From NCBI GenBank assembly GCA_029242325.1, contig JAQWUD010000012.1, forward strand, positions 1 through 39,998: a stretch of 39,998 nt of DNA. Direction: 5' to 3'. The position numbers and the translations under genes are program-made. Position 1 is the stretch's first letter. Every line of letters begins with the position of its first letter. This DNA comes from Luminiphilus sp. GTDB taxonomy: Bacteria; Pseudomonadota; Gammaproteobacteria; Pseudomonadales; Halieaceae. The notes under the pieces were generated by a model. It was not told the origin of the DNA and searched no databases. It worked only from the letters and a program-made list of their open reading frames with translations. Shown one piece after another: positions 1 to 8,099 of this stretch.

Positions 1-375
1 ACAGAGCACGATAGAAGCGTTCTGTTATCGGGTATTCGTATGCTACGGAAAATTTATGACAGCGAACCCATGAGGACTTATCGCGGTGCCGAGATCCGCC
101 CGGGTGCCACCGCACAGTCCGATGAGGAGCTGCTGGCCAAGGCGGGCCAACAGGGCACGACAGGGTATCATCCGGTGGGCACCTGCCGCATGGGTACCGA
201 TGACGATGCAGTGATCGATCCTGACCTCAAATTACGAGGTCTGTCCGGACTATCGGTGATTGATGCGTCGGTAATGCCAAAACTGACATCGGGTAATACC
301 ATGGCAGCGACGTATATGATTGCGGAGTTCGGCGCGACCAAGTTATTGCGCCAGGCCTCTGGTGGTAACGGCTGA
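1..375 (+). CDS. GMC-family FAD oxidoreductase, C-terminal part (5' end outside window)
   Basis: The reading frame is open from base 1 and ends at TGA 373-375, so only the last 124 codons are present and the start lies upstream. The visible part is the GMC C-terminal domain: GYHPVGTCRMG carries the active-site His, followed by VIDASVMPKLTSGNTMAA with the conserved Asn of the His/Asn pair. This is the choline/alcohol dehydrogenase signature (GMC_oxred_C). Such flavoproteins oxidise an alcohol carbon and pass electrons to oxygen or an acceptor. The substrate cannot be told from this fragment; given the neighbours, a steroid or sterol-side-chain alcohol is possible but unproven. It probably shares an operon with the amidohydrolase-like gene 24 bases downstream. 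Confidence 0.9.
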   Translation, partial: TEHDRSVLLSGIRMLRKIYDSEPMRTYRGAEIRPGATAQSDEELLAKAGQQGTTGYHPVGTCRMGTDDDAVIDPDLKLRGLSGLSVIDASVMPKLTSGNTMAATYMIAEFGATKLLRQASGGNG

Positions 376-399
376 GCCGACTGAACGGGAGACAGAGTC

Positions 400-1269
400 A
401 TGTCCATGCCAAGTGACATCGGGGTAATCGATCTGATGATGGCGATCCCGAATAACGACACCTCAAATTACTATGATTTTATTCGTCCGCTGCTGATGGA
501 TGAGGAGAGTCGCCAGCAGTTTCAGATGCCCGCTGAATACATGTTCAAGCAGCTACCGCAGGTGGGCGAGCATAATGACTACGCCGTTTACACGCTGAGC
601 AAGATGGACGAGTTCGGTATTGCAAAAGGCATGATTGGCGTCGATGAGGGCCAGTACGACACACAGAATCAGGCGGTGCGCGACTATCCGGATCGGTTTA
701 TTGCCTGTTACGACGCCAATCCCAACAACGGTATGGAAGAGGTGCGCAAGATCCGGCGATTAAAAGAGATCTATGGTCTGAAGGCGGTCACGGCCTTTCC
801 TTCAGGATTGTGTCCACAGGTCCCTCTGGACGACAAAAAATGGTTCCCGATTTTTGTGGCCTGCATTGATCTGGACATTCCCTTCTGCCCTTGCGTAGGC
901 GTGCCCGGGCCGCGAATACCGATGGCGCCGCAAAAAGTGGAGCATCTCGACGAGATTTGCTGGTTTTTCCCTGAGCTCAAGGTGGTGATGCGCCATGGCG
1001 GGGAGCCCTGGGTCGATCTCGCCTGGAAGCTGATGCTGAAGTACCCCAACCTCTATTACATGACCAGTGCCTTTGCGCCGCGGCATTATCCCAAGCCGAT
1101 TATCGACTTTGCCAATACCCGGGGGGCGGACAAGATCATGTACGCGGGTTACTTCCCGATGGGACTCTCGCTGGACCGGATATTTGAAGAGCTTCCCAAT
1201 GTGCCGTTTAAAGAGGAGGTCTGGCCCAAATTCCTGCGTGATAACGCGGTACAGGTATTTGGGCTCTGA
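400..1269 (+). CDS. Amidohydrolase-2 (ACMSD-like) family protein with degenerate metal site
   Basis: This 289-residue protein ends in NAVQVFGL, the usual tail of the amidohydrolase_2/ACMSD family, and carries MRHGGEPWVDLAWKL in the position of the later conserved His strand. Family members are TIM-barrel metal-dependent decarboxylases or hydrolases. The N-terminal HxH metal motif is absent here: the segment reads IGVIDLMMAIPNN. The late SDxP-type Asp is also missing, with IMYAGYFPMG at that position. Either chemistry without the usual metal or a non-catalytic role follows by inference. The start at 400 is preceded by GGGAGACAGAGTC, a reasonable ribosome-binding site. Its 3' end converges closely on the MaoC gene, leaving 13 bases between them. 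Substrate unknown. Confidence 0.75.
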   Translation: MSMPSDIGVIDLMMAIPNNDTSNYYDFIRPLLMDEESRQQFQMPAEYMFKQLPQVGEHNDYAVYTLSKMDEFGIAKGMIGVDEGQYDTQNQAVRDYPDRFIACYDANPNNGMEEVRKIRRLKEIYGLKAVTAFPSGLCPQVPLDDKKWFPIFVACIDLDIPFCPCVGVPGPRIPMAPQKVEHLDEICWFFPELKVVMRHGGEPWVDLAWKLMLKYPNLYYMTSAFAPRHYPKPIIDFANTRGADKIMYAGYFPMGLSLDRIFEELPNVPFKEEVWPKFLRDNAVQVFGL

Positions 1270-1282
1270 TCCGATGCAGTCT

Positions 1283-1741
1283 TCAGGGGTAGAACAGGCT
1301 GATCGTGTCGACGACGCAAGCGGGCCGGTCCGCCCCATCGGCGGTCATGGTCACGCGCACAACGACTTTGATGCCGCCACCGCTTTCCTCCGCAGAGACA
1401 ATCTCACCTGTAGCCTTCAATGCAGAGCCCTCGGGCACCGCAGACGGGAACCGGACCTTTTCGGCGCCATAGTTGACCCCCATCGATATGTTGCTCACCG
1501 TCAGCAGCTGGGGCAAAAAATAGGCTGCCAAGGACAGCGTCAGGTAGCCATGGGCAATCGTGCTTCCAAAGGGCCCGGACGCCGCACGTCCCTGATCGAG
1601 ATGGATCCACTGGTGGTCTCCGGTCGCCTCGGCAAACTGGTTGATACGCTTCTGGGAAATCGTCAGCGGGTCAGTCGGCCCAAGTTGTTGTCCCACGGCA
1701 TCAAGCAAGTCCTTAGGGTGATCGAGAACACACTGGGTCAT
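1283..1741 (-). CDS. MaoC-like (R)-specific enoyl-CoA hydratase
   Basis: A 152-residue single hot-dog domain. FAEATGDHQWIHLD contains the hydratase-2 motif, with catalytic Asp42 and His47 counted from my start, followed by the substrate loop GPFGSTIAHGYLTLSL. Enzymes of this type add water to trans-2-enoyl-CoA esters. In steroid degraders, MaoC proteins hydrate side-chain enoyl-CoAs, and the context makes that plausible. I place the start at the ATG at 1741 because GGAGA lies 8 bases upstream. An in-frame ATG at 1756 has no such site. The gene is divergent from the SDR at 1774 with only about 32 bases between starts, so the promoters must overlap. A homodimer of this single-domain form is expected. 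Confidence 0.85.
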   Translation of the reverse strand: MTQCVLDHPKDLLDAVGQQLGPTDPLTISQKRINQFAEATGDHQWIHLDQGRAASGPFGSTIAHGYLTLSLAAYFLPQLLTVSNISMGVNYGAEKVRFPSAVPEGSALKATGEIVSAEESGGGIKVVVRVTMTADGADRPACVVDTISLFYP

Positions 1742-1773
1742 ACGCAGATTCTCCATAGAAACGGTTCGACAGC

Positions 1774-2547
1774 ATGACAGAAGCGCTAGAAGAGCGTAAG
1801 TCGCTCGCGGGCAAGGTCGCCCTGATTACCGGTGGCTGCGGCGGGTTGGGCCTGGCTACGGTAATGCGCTTGAAAAGTAGCGGTGCCACTGTGGTGATCT
1901 CTGATCTCGATGCTGAACGAGGCGCGGAGGTCTCTGACGCGCTGGGCGTGGCGTTCTTGCAGCAGGACGTCAGTAAACCAGATGACTGGGGGCAAACGGC
2001 GGCGATGCTTCAAGAGCGCTTCGATGGACTGGACATATTGGTTAACAACGCCGCCATCCTGCGCGCTGATCATATCGAGGCCGAGACCATCGAGCATTTT
2101 CAGCACGTGATGGCGGTGAACTGCCACTCCGTGTTTTTGGGCATACAGGCTTGCTTACCCCTCATGCAACGGCCGGGGGGGGCGATTGTGAATATCTGTT
2201 CTTCCTCGGCCGAGATGGGGTTCCCCCAATTTTGTGCTTACACCGCATCCAAGGCTGCGGTCAGGAGCTTGACCATGAGCACTGCGGTGTACCTCAAGCA
2301 ACAGGGCAGGACGCTGCGCTGTAACTCCGTACATCCCGACGGGATCATTACGCCGATGGTCATGGATATCGCTGGTTCCCCGCCGCAAATGAGTCGTGAT
2401 ATGGGGATGCAGGCCGCGTCGTTTGCCTGCGAGCCCGGGGCGGTTGCTGACGTGATCGCGTTTTTGGTTTCGGATGAGGCACGACATATCAATGGCGCGG
2501 CGATTAAAGTCGATAATACCTCCACCATCCATCCTCCTTATTGGTGA
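1774..2547 (+). CDS. SDR dehydrogenase, 3beta/17beta-hydroxysteroid dehydrogenase-like
   Basis: This is a 257-residue classical SDR. The NAD-binding turn is TGGCGGLG, then NNAA at the adenine-stabilising site, SSSAEMG with the catalytic Ser, and YTASK with the Tyr and Lys. The stretch NSVHPDGIITPM and the C-terminal VDNTS closely resemble, from memory, the 3beta/17beta-HSD of Comamonas testosteroni (NSIHPDGIYTPM). I therefore infer oxidation of a 3beta- or 17beta-hydroxyl of a steroid with NAD. Position specificity cannot be fixed from sequence alone. The gene is followed without a gap by a second SDR, so the two are probably co-transcribed. Confidence 0.85.
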   Translation: MTEALEERKSLAGKVALITGGCGGLGLATVMRLKSSGATVVISDLDAERGAEVSDALGVAFLQQDVSKPDDWGQTAAMLQERFDGLDILVNNAAILRADHIEAETIEHFQHVMAVNCHSVFLGIQACLPLMQRPGGAIVNICSSSAEMGFPQFCAYTASKAAVRSLTMSTAVYLKQQGRTLRCNSVHPDGIITPMVMDIAGSPPQMSRDMGMQAASFACEPGAVADVIAFLVSDEARHINGAAIKVDNTSTIHPPYW

Positions 2548-2558
2548 GCGAGCCCGGT

Positions 2559-3335
2559 ATGCATGATTTTTCAGGAAAAATCGTTTTGGTGACCGGGGGC
2601 GCGGGGCATATAGGGCGCGCTATCTGTCAGCACTTTTTGGCGGCGGGGGCGACGGTCATCGCCTGTGGTCGTCGTGAACCCAAAGTGCAGATTGCCCATG
2701 CGGGACGTATTGCGCGATTTATGTGCGCCGATATCCGCGACCCCGAGGCATCCCAACAGATGGTCGACACGATTACCGCGGACTACGGGCGGCTCGATAT
2801 TCTGGTGAATAATGCTGGTGGTGGACCGCCAGTGGCTGCCGCAGCTGCGAGCCCGACACTCACCCAAAAAATTATCGCGCTGAATCTCATAGCACCCATG
2901 GTGCTCTCCCAACAGGCGCACTCGGCGCTGGCCGCGGGCGATCAGCCGGGTGTCATTATCAATATCGCGTCGGTGAGCGGTGTCAGGCCGTCACCGGGGT
3001 CTGCGGCTTACGGGGCCGCCAAGGCAGGCTTGGTCAGCGTTACTCAGTCATCGGCAATGGAGTGGGGTCCTGATGTCAGGGTTAATGCCGTGGTTGTGGG
3101 ATTGGTCCATAACGAGGCGGGCCATGAGCACTACGGCGGGGAGGCAGGATTTCGTAAAGTGGCCGATATGCTCCCGCTGAAACGCATGGCGGATCCCGCC
3201 GATATTGCGCGTGCGGTGCTGATGTTGTGCTCGAGCGATGCTGCTTATATTTCTGGGGCGTCACTGGAGGTGCATGGCGGTGGCGAAGTGCCGGTGTTTC
3301 TACACCTCGCTAGCGAGGCGCAGCAATCCAGATAG
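2559..3335 (+). CDS. SDR family oxidoreductase
   Basis: Classical SDR of about 258 residues: TGGAGHIG cofactor turn, NNAGGG, SVSG with the catalytic Ser, and YGAAK with Tyr/Lys. The Rossmann turn sits close to the N-terminus (MHDFSGKIVLVTGG), which favours the ATG at 2559 over upstream in-frame TTG 2541 or GTG 2544. Translation is probably coupled to the preceding SDR, which ends 11 bases before this start. The proximal part of the substrate loop reads VVVGLVHNEAG instead of the common PG(x)3T, so a special substrate pocket is likely. The 3' end overlaps the convergent DUF3604 gene by 26 bases. Substrate unknown; a hydroxysteroid or hydroxyacyl-CoA is inferred from context. Confidence 0.85.
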   Translation: MHDFSGKIVLVTGGAGHIGRAICQHFLAAGATVIACGRREPKVQIAHAGRIARFMCADIRDPEASQQMVDTITADYGRLDILVNNAGGGPPVAAAAASPTLTQKIIALNLIAPMVLSQQAHSALAAGDQPGVIINIASVSGVRPSPGSAAYGAAKAGLVSVTQSSAMEWGPDVRVNAVVVGLVHNEAGHEHYGGEAGFRKVADMLPLKRMADPADIARAVLMLCSSDAAYISGASLEVHGGGEVPVFLHLASEAQQSR

Positions 3336-5415
3336 GCGAGCTCCAGGCGCGCTCACGAATCACGGGCGAGTAGAAAGATTCCTCCGACGCCAGCCGGCAG
3401 CAGTTGTCATACACCGGTCCGGTGGCCCCGGCTTCTTCTGCGAGGGCGTTGGCGTGGTCTTTTTGCGCAGGGCAGTCCGCGGAGAACGGATTAACGCCGG
3501 CCGCCTGACATTGCAGTGTGCTCCAGCGGCAGGACGGGGTCTCTATCAGTCGGGTGTAATAGAAAGCGTTTTGCTCGGGTTGGTAGTTGGCGTCCTCCCA
3601 CACCGTGCAGGCTGTGGAAAGTCCCTGCGAGGTAGGCTGGCAGGTCAGGAGATCAACGCCTAGCCCAGAATGTGCGGCACCGAGCACATCAATGACTCGC
3701 TCCTGGGCGGTTCCCTCCGCGTCCACCCACCCTTTGACAATTTGTACCCGTTCGATGGCGTTGCCGGGCTGGCGGATAGTCCCCGGATCTTGCTGCGCCG
3801 CAATCAGAAAAAGGGGGTTCTCACTCCCGGTCGGAGTCAGCTTCCCGCCCATCGGTACGCCGTTTTGGTAGGCTGTTTCCAACATGTCGGGCTGTGCACA
3901 TATATCCCGGGAGTAATTGCCCGCAAAAAACCGTAGCTGGGGCCGGGTACCCGAGGTCGCATAGGTTTCGCGACGTTTGATGGCATCGAAGATGGCATCG
4001 CGTGTGTTTTCCTCTGCCCACACCACCGCCAGACCGCCTGGATTGGCCGCAAAGTGATCCTGCACGTTGCGGTATTGTGCGTCGCGTCGCCCCAGATGCC
4101 CTTCGTAGTTCCGTTCTTGCGCGGCACCTGCGGTAGCGCTGTGGGTATCGGTGCTGCCGATAAAGCCAAACCGAAACGGGTTAATGCCGGTTGTGGTTTC
4201 AAGGGCGAGCCCGTCTTTCAATACATTGCGCAACAGGTTTCGTGGCGCAAACTGGCCGATCGCAATTGCTTGCCCTCTATCTGAACGCATGACGCCGTTA
4301 ACGCTGCCCAGCATATGCAGGTTGTCGCTGTCGATCTGTTCAAAATCACACAGCTCATCTTGAGTCAGCACACCTTGGCCGACCAGCCGGTCAAAGCGGC
4401 ACTCAGAGGCGCCTTTGTGCTGAATGATCTCTGCAACCGGCTCAAGGCTGAGTCGTAAACTTGCCTCTTGCGGGCTGGCAGGATCAGGGAACATGAGTCC
4501 CCCGGCGAGATTACTGTTATGAGGGATGGCCAAGACATCGCAGCCATCGCTGCGAGATAAACATTGTTGATCCAACGCCTGCCACAGTGCGCTTACCGAT
4601 TGTCCTGTTTCGTAGATCGAGATCGGTCGCACGGTAACGCGTTCGTCCCTAAAAATGACGTTCCGGTGCATGTTGTTTTGCGCGCTGGCCTGAGTGTATT
4701 CGTAGGCGTTGAAAGTGGTGAAGCCGCAGTCAGCAGTGGTGTCCTGGTGATCGTCCGCTGCCTGTTGAATATCGCGCCATGTATCCAGTTGGGTTTGCTC
4801 GCAATCACCCAGCGTGCAGGCAAAAGAGGGTTCGGGTGCATCGGTTGCCTGTCCTCCGAGGGAGGTCCACCAGCTGGCGGCCAGCAGCTGCATCCAAATA
4901 TTGTCTGCGCGACTCATCGCGCATAAAGGCCACCACCTGGCGAGGCCGGATTCCGCCGTACAGACCCTCACTTGACCCAAAAATTCGCTGTGGTCCGTTA
5001 CCGCCGCAAAATCCAAAGGTCTATCGATCCGCGCGGTATTGCCCGGTTTGCCGTCGGCACCGGGTAGCTGCAGCGGTTCACCTTTGGCGTAGCGGTAGGC
5101 GTCATCGGGACCTAGGCGAATACTCGAGATGTAGGCGTCAAAACTGAGGCCCGTATGAACATGCAGGTCACCGAAAAGCGCAATTCGTGTGGGCGATTGC
5201 GTATCGCAGGTTGCGCTCGAGGGTATCGTATTGAGCAGTGCTGTGACGATAAGGCAGGCACGCGCGACGCCAACGCGGGGCGCGGTACATGACCGGATGG
5301 CTGTGAAAAACCGCCGCCATCGATGTTTGTCCTGCGCGAGCGTGACACGCGCCGGCCTTTCGTGCGACTGCCCGGCATTGCACTGGGGGAACCTGCTTGC
5401 GGGGAGTGTCCACAT
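3310..5415 (-). CDS. Secreted DUF3604-domain protein
   Basis: About 701 residues. After a short basic stretch, a hydrophobic run (CLIVTALLNTIPSSA) ends in a signal-peptidase-like site, so export is likely. The mature part begins ALFGDLHVHTGLSFDAY, a PHP-like HxH motif, followed by AVTDHSEFLG, FNAYEYT, IPHNSN and TYATSGTRP, all typical of DUF3604 proteins. These are common in marine gammaproteobacteria; the catalytic activity is not established to my knowledge, though the His-rich motifs suggest a metal-dependent hydrolase. I chose ATG 5415, which gives a plausible leader. An in-frame ATG at 5463 would add 16 residues and overlap the upstream SDR. The gene lies downstream of the SDR pair on the same strand. 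Confidence 0.8.
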   Translation of the reverse strand: MWTLPASRFPQCNAGQSHERPARVTLAQDKHRWRRFFTAIRSCTAPRVGVARACLIVTALLNTIPSSATCDTQSPTRIALFGDLHVHTGLSFDAYISSIRLGPDDAYRYAKGEPLQLPGADGKPGNTARIDRPLDFAAVTDHSEFLGQVRVCTAESGLARWWPLCAMSRADNIWMQLLAASWWTSLGGQATDAPEPSFACTLGDCEQTQLDTWRDIQQAADDHQDTTADCGFTTFNAYEYTQASAQNNMHRNVIFRDERVTVRPISIYETGQSVSALWQALDQQCLSRSDGCDVLAIPHNSNLAGGLMFPDPASPQEASLRLSLEPVAEIIQHKGASECRFDRLVGQGVLTQDELCDFEQIDSDNLHMLGSVNGVMRSDRGQAIAIGQFAPRNLLRNVLKDGLALETTTGINPFRFGFIGSTDTHSATAGAAQERNYEGHLGRRDAQYRNVQDHFAANPGGLAVVWAEENTRDAIFDAIKRRETYATSGTRPQLRFFAGNYSRDICAQPDMLETAYQNGVPMGGKLTPTGSENPLFLIAAQQDPGTIRQPGNAIERVQIVKGWVDAEGTAQERVIDVLGAAHSGLGVDLLTCQPTSQGLSTACTVWEDANYQPEQNAFYYTRLIETPSCRWSTLQCQAAGVNPFSADCPAQKDHANALAEEAGATGPVYDNCCRLASEESFYSPVIRERAWSSPIWIAAPR

Positions 5416-5434
5416 GATGACTTGACGTTGGGGC

Positions 5435-6190
5435 CTAGACGATCGCCGGGCGAAATAAGGCATCGTGGCCCCCGTCGATGAACAACACGCTACCCGTTAT
5501 AAAACTGGCCTCGGGCGATAGCAGGAAGCGCGCCAAATGGGCAATATCCTGTGGCTGGCCTGGCCTGCCGATGGGGATGCTCGCGACGAAATCTTTGATG
5601 GCCTGACCATAGGTCTCACTTTGAGCTACCGAGAGTGTCATGTTCGTCTCGATATAGCCTGGCGCGATGGCGTTGATTGTCATGCCCTGCGCCGCCAGTG
5701 ATGGTGCGGACTGTCTGACCCATTTGGCTACTGCGAGTTTGCTGGAGGCATAGGCCTCATGGCCTGAGGCGGCGGCAGCAAGTTCGCTAGCCGCTTCGCT
5801 ACTCCCTTGCAGCATAGCTTCGACGAGTGCGTCGTTCTGGGACTGGGGCGCGGAATTGGAGCTCATCATCAGAATGCGAGCTTGGGGGTTCAGGTTATGA
5901 CGTAGCGCTTCGATCACGGCGACTGAGCCGAAGAAATTAATCTCGCTTATTTTTGTCGGATCCGGGAAGTGTGACGCCACGCCGGCGCAGGTCACGATGC
6001 CATCGTAGCGTACGTCTCGTTCGGCTTCGTTCGCCAGGCACACCTGACGTGAATCGGGATCCCCCAGATCGATACAGATATCAGCGTTCTTGATGTCGAG
6101 CGTAGTGATCCGGTCACCTTGCTCTTCCAGTACGGTTTTGATCGCCGCGCCAATACCGTTGGCGCCACCAGTGATGAGATAGTGAGGCAT
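5435..6190 (-). CDS. SDR resembling 3alpha-hydroxysteroid dehydrogenase/carbonyl reductase
   Basis: A 251-residue SDR of the unusual short-Rossmann type. The N-terminus is MPHYLITGGANGIGAA, the early strands are compact (DICIDLGD), SSNS contains the catalytic Ser, a long helical insert rich in Ala and Glu follows, then YASSK. The C-terminus SPEASFITGSVLFIDGG and GGHDALFRP parallels what I recall of Comamonas 3alpha-HSD/CR (HsdA), which also has this insert and ends GGIDAVMRP. I infer NAD-dependent oxidation of a 3alpha-hydroxyl or reduction of a ketone, fitting bile-acid-type substrates. It starts 12 bases after the stop of the SDR encoded at 6203-7015, so both are in one operon. Confidence 0.85.
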   Translation of the reverse strand: MPHYLITGGANGIGAAIKTVLEEQGDRITTLDIKNADICIDLGDPDSRQVCLANEAERDVRYDGIVTCAGVASHFPDPTKISEINFFGSVAVIEALRHNLNPQARILMMSSNSAPQSQNDALVEAMLQGSSEAASELAAAASGHEAYASSKLAVAKWVRQSAPSLAAQGMTINAIAPGYIETNMTLSVAQSETYGQAIKDFVASIPIGRPGQPQDIAHLARFLLSPEASFITGSVLFIDGGHDALFRPAIV

Positions 6191-6202
6191 TATCGGTAAT
6201 CC

Positions 6203-7015
6203 TCAGGTGGTTTTTGGGCGCGCCAGCACACCCTCGATGGCGCTACCAGGTAGCGCAGCCATCCCGCCGTCGACCTCAAGCACTTTGCCGCTGACAAAAC
6301 TGCTTGCGGGCGAGGCGAGGTAGAGCGCCGCGAGTGCAATATCCTGTGGCTGTCCCATGCGGCCCTGAGGGATCCAACGCACCGTCTTCTCCAGCATTTC
6401 CGGATTTTGGGTGATGAATGCGGTACTGGGTGTCTCGATCGCTCCCGGCGCGACGGCATTGACTCTAATCTCGGGTGCCAGTTCATAAGCCAGGATGCGT
6501 GTCATCTGCTCCATGCCTGCCTTGGCAGCGCCATAGGCCGCAAAGTGACGGTCAACCATCCAAGCCAGTGCCGATGAGATATTGACGATCGTGGCTCGTG
6601 AAGGTGCCCGCAATAAAGGCAAAGCATGATGGGTCAGAGCATAAGCAGAGCTGAGATTGATATTCATTGTGTGATCGAACCGTTCGCGATCGATCTGTTC
6701 AAGCGACCCATAACCCTTGCCCGGTCCGCCCGCATTGTTGATCAGAATATCGAGTCGTCCGAAGCGGTTATCGACCGTTTCAAGGGCGCTTGGAATGGCA
6801 CCATCGTCGGTGAGATCGCAGGGCAGGCACAGCGCTTCGCGACCCAACGGGCGGATAGTTTTTGCGACTTCGGATAGTGCCTCTTCAGAACGCGCCAGCA
6901 GCACCACGTCTGCGCCCATCTCTGCAAATGTTGTTGCGATGCGGGCGCCAATCCCTTTACTGGCGCCTGTAATTAGCGCGACTTTCCGGTCGAGTCGAAA
7001 TGCATCTGTGATCAT
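6203..7015 (-). CDS. SDR family oxidoreductase
   Basis: A 270-residue classical SDR: TGASKGIG turn, NNAGGPGKG, ISSALAW with Ser, and YGAAK with Tyr/Lys. The loop after the active site reads NAVAPGAIETPST and the C-terminus SGKVLEVDGGMA. The start at ATG 7015 is chosen because GAGG lies 6 bases upstream; an ATG at 7027 is also in frame. It is the first gene of a minus-strand unit (this SDR, the 3alpha-HSD-like SDR, then DUF3604) reading out of the divergent region 7016-7320. The substrate is not identifiable. The extended NNAGG segment is seen in several hydroxysteroid and gluconate dehydrogenase relatives, so specificity is left open. Confidence 0.85.
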   Translation of the reverse strand: MITDAFRLDRKVALITGASKGIGARIATTFAEMGADVVLLARSEEALSEVAKTIRPLGREALCLPCDLTDDGAIPSALETVDNRFGRLDILINNAGGPGKGYGSLEQIDRERFDHTMNINLSSAYALTHHALPLLRAPSRATIVNISSALAWMVDRHFAAYGAAKAGMEQMTRILAYELAPEIRVNAVAPGAIETPSTAFITQNPEMLEKTVRWIPQGRMGQPQDIALAALYLASPASSFVSGKVLEVDGGMAALPGSAIEGVLARPKTT

Positions 7016-7320
7016 GAGGTTCCTCATTCAGCGTTGCCTGCGTCACGCTCTGGCCGAGTGATCGGAGCTGCAATCTACCTGGGTCCTGATCGGAATAACG
7101 ACCCTTTTGTCTTGCGTCATAGTCCTTTTGTGCGTGGCTACTGGTTACGCGGTACGGTACAAAACGCTCCGCTTACATTACGGTATTGTGGCACTTATTG
7201 ATTCGTCCGTATCGACGATATCGAACCGGTAGCGGGGTGCTCCAGTGGAGACGCCCCGGGTCGGCGAGACGAGAGGCTGTTAGGGTTCATACTGCAACAT
7301 CAGACTAGTGAGATATCAGA
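7016..7320. promoter_or_regulatory. Divergent promoter region between two SDR operons
   Basis: These 305 bases have no convincing coding frame and separate divergently read operons. They contain GTCATAGTC at 7116-7124, an 8-base direct repeat CCTTTTGT at 7103-7110 and 7124-7131 (start-to-start 21 bases, two helical turns), and TACGGTA twice at 7153-7159 and 7179-7185. No sigma-70 pair of good quality is evident, which fits activator-dependent promoters. The direct repeat flanks and touches the GTCATAGTC element, so both could belong to one operator. This is inference from sequence pattern only. Confidence 0.55.
7116..7124 (+). promoter_or_regulatory. Candidate regulatory 9-mer GTCATAGTC (copy 1)
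   Basis: Exact GTCATAGTC in the divergent SDR/SDR-Rieske intergenic region. The same 9-mer occurs at 14640, 14727 and 24350, all in or at the edges of divergent regions of steroid operons. I saw no exact copy inside the body of a gene. Confidence 0.4.
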
Positions 7321-8082
7321 GTGACCGACTTACAGCATAAAACCGGGGTTGTCACAGGCGCCGGCGCGGGTATTGGACGCGCAATCGCGGTGGCGATGGC
7401 GGCTAAAGGTGCCCGAGTGGCAGTGGTTGATCTCAATATCGACACCGCCAGTGAGACGGTATCCCTGATCGAGTCAGCTGGAGGCGAGGCTATCGCCTTG
7501 CAGGCGGATGTGAGTAGTGAGTCTGCAGTGAAAGCGATGATCCAGTCGACAATTGCGCATTTTGGTGCGCTCGATATCGCCTGCAACAGTGCCGCTGTCA
7601 GTCGCGGGTCAGGCCCTATTCACACTTATGAGCAACAGGTGTTCGATGACACTCTGGCGTTATGCCTTACCAATACATTTCTGTGTATGAAGTATGAAAT
7701 CGAGGTCATGCTCGAACAGGGCGCAGGCAGTATTGTCAGTATTTCTTCGAACGCTTCTTTGCGTGGCCAGCCTTACAACACGGCGTACGCAGCCGCGAAG
7801 AGCGGTGTGAATACGCTGACCATGAGTGCTGCCTCGGAGTACGGGCACAAGGGCATCAGAATTAATGCGGTCAGTCCAGGGGTTATCCGAACGCCGGGAG
7901 TGGAGAAGTACATGCAAGAGCAACCGAAGATTGCTGAGGGACTGATGCGCGCCGCGGTGATGCGTCGTCTCGGTGAGCCCGAGGAGATCGCCGAAGCGGT
8001 TTGCTTTTTACTCTCTGATCGGGCGTCGTTTATTACGGGCCAGATTCTCGGCGTCGATGGCGGCGCCGCTGTGCGTGCTTAG
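7321..8082 (+). CDS. SDR family oxidoreductase (GTG start)
   Basis: A 253-residue classical SDR: TGAGAGIG turn, acidic VVDLN after strand 2 (favouring NAD over NADP), ISSNASLRG with the catalytic Ser, YAAAK, and FITGQILGVDGG at the end. The adenine-loop motif reads NSAA rather than NNAG, a mild deviation. The start is GTG at 7321, with no in-frame ATG near; the upstream GTGAGATATCA is only a weak ribosome-binding site. It is followed after 17 bases by a Rieske oxygenase, so the two probably act in sequence, for example introduction of a hydroxyl and then its oxidation to a ketone. That pairing is an inference. Confidence 0.85.
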   Translation: MTDLQHKTGVVTGAGAGIGRAIAVAMAAKGARVAVVDLNIDTASETVSLIESAGGEAIALQADVSSESAVKAMIQSTIAHFGALDIACNSAAVSRGSGPIHTYEQQVFDDTLALCLTNTFLCMKYEIEVMLEQGAGSIVSISSNASLRGQPYNTAYAAAKSGVNTLTMSAASEYGHKGIRINAVSPGVIRTPGVEKYMQEQPKIAEGLMRAAVMRRLGEPEEIAEAVCFLLSDRASFITGQILGVDGGAAVRA

Positions 8083-8099
8083 CTTGGGAGAAGGACACG

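Noticed and set aside
1067-1777. 236-codon plus-strand frame spanning the amidohydrolase end and the MaoC gene
   Set aside because: Arg-rich translation without motifs, overlapping two well supported genes.
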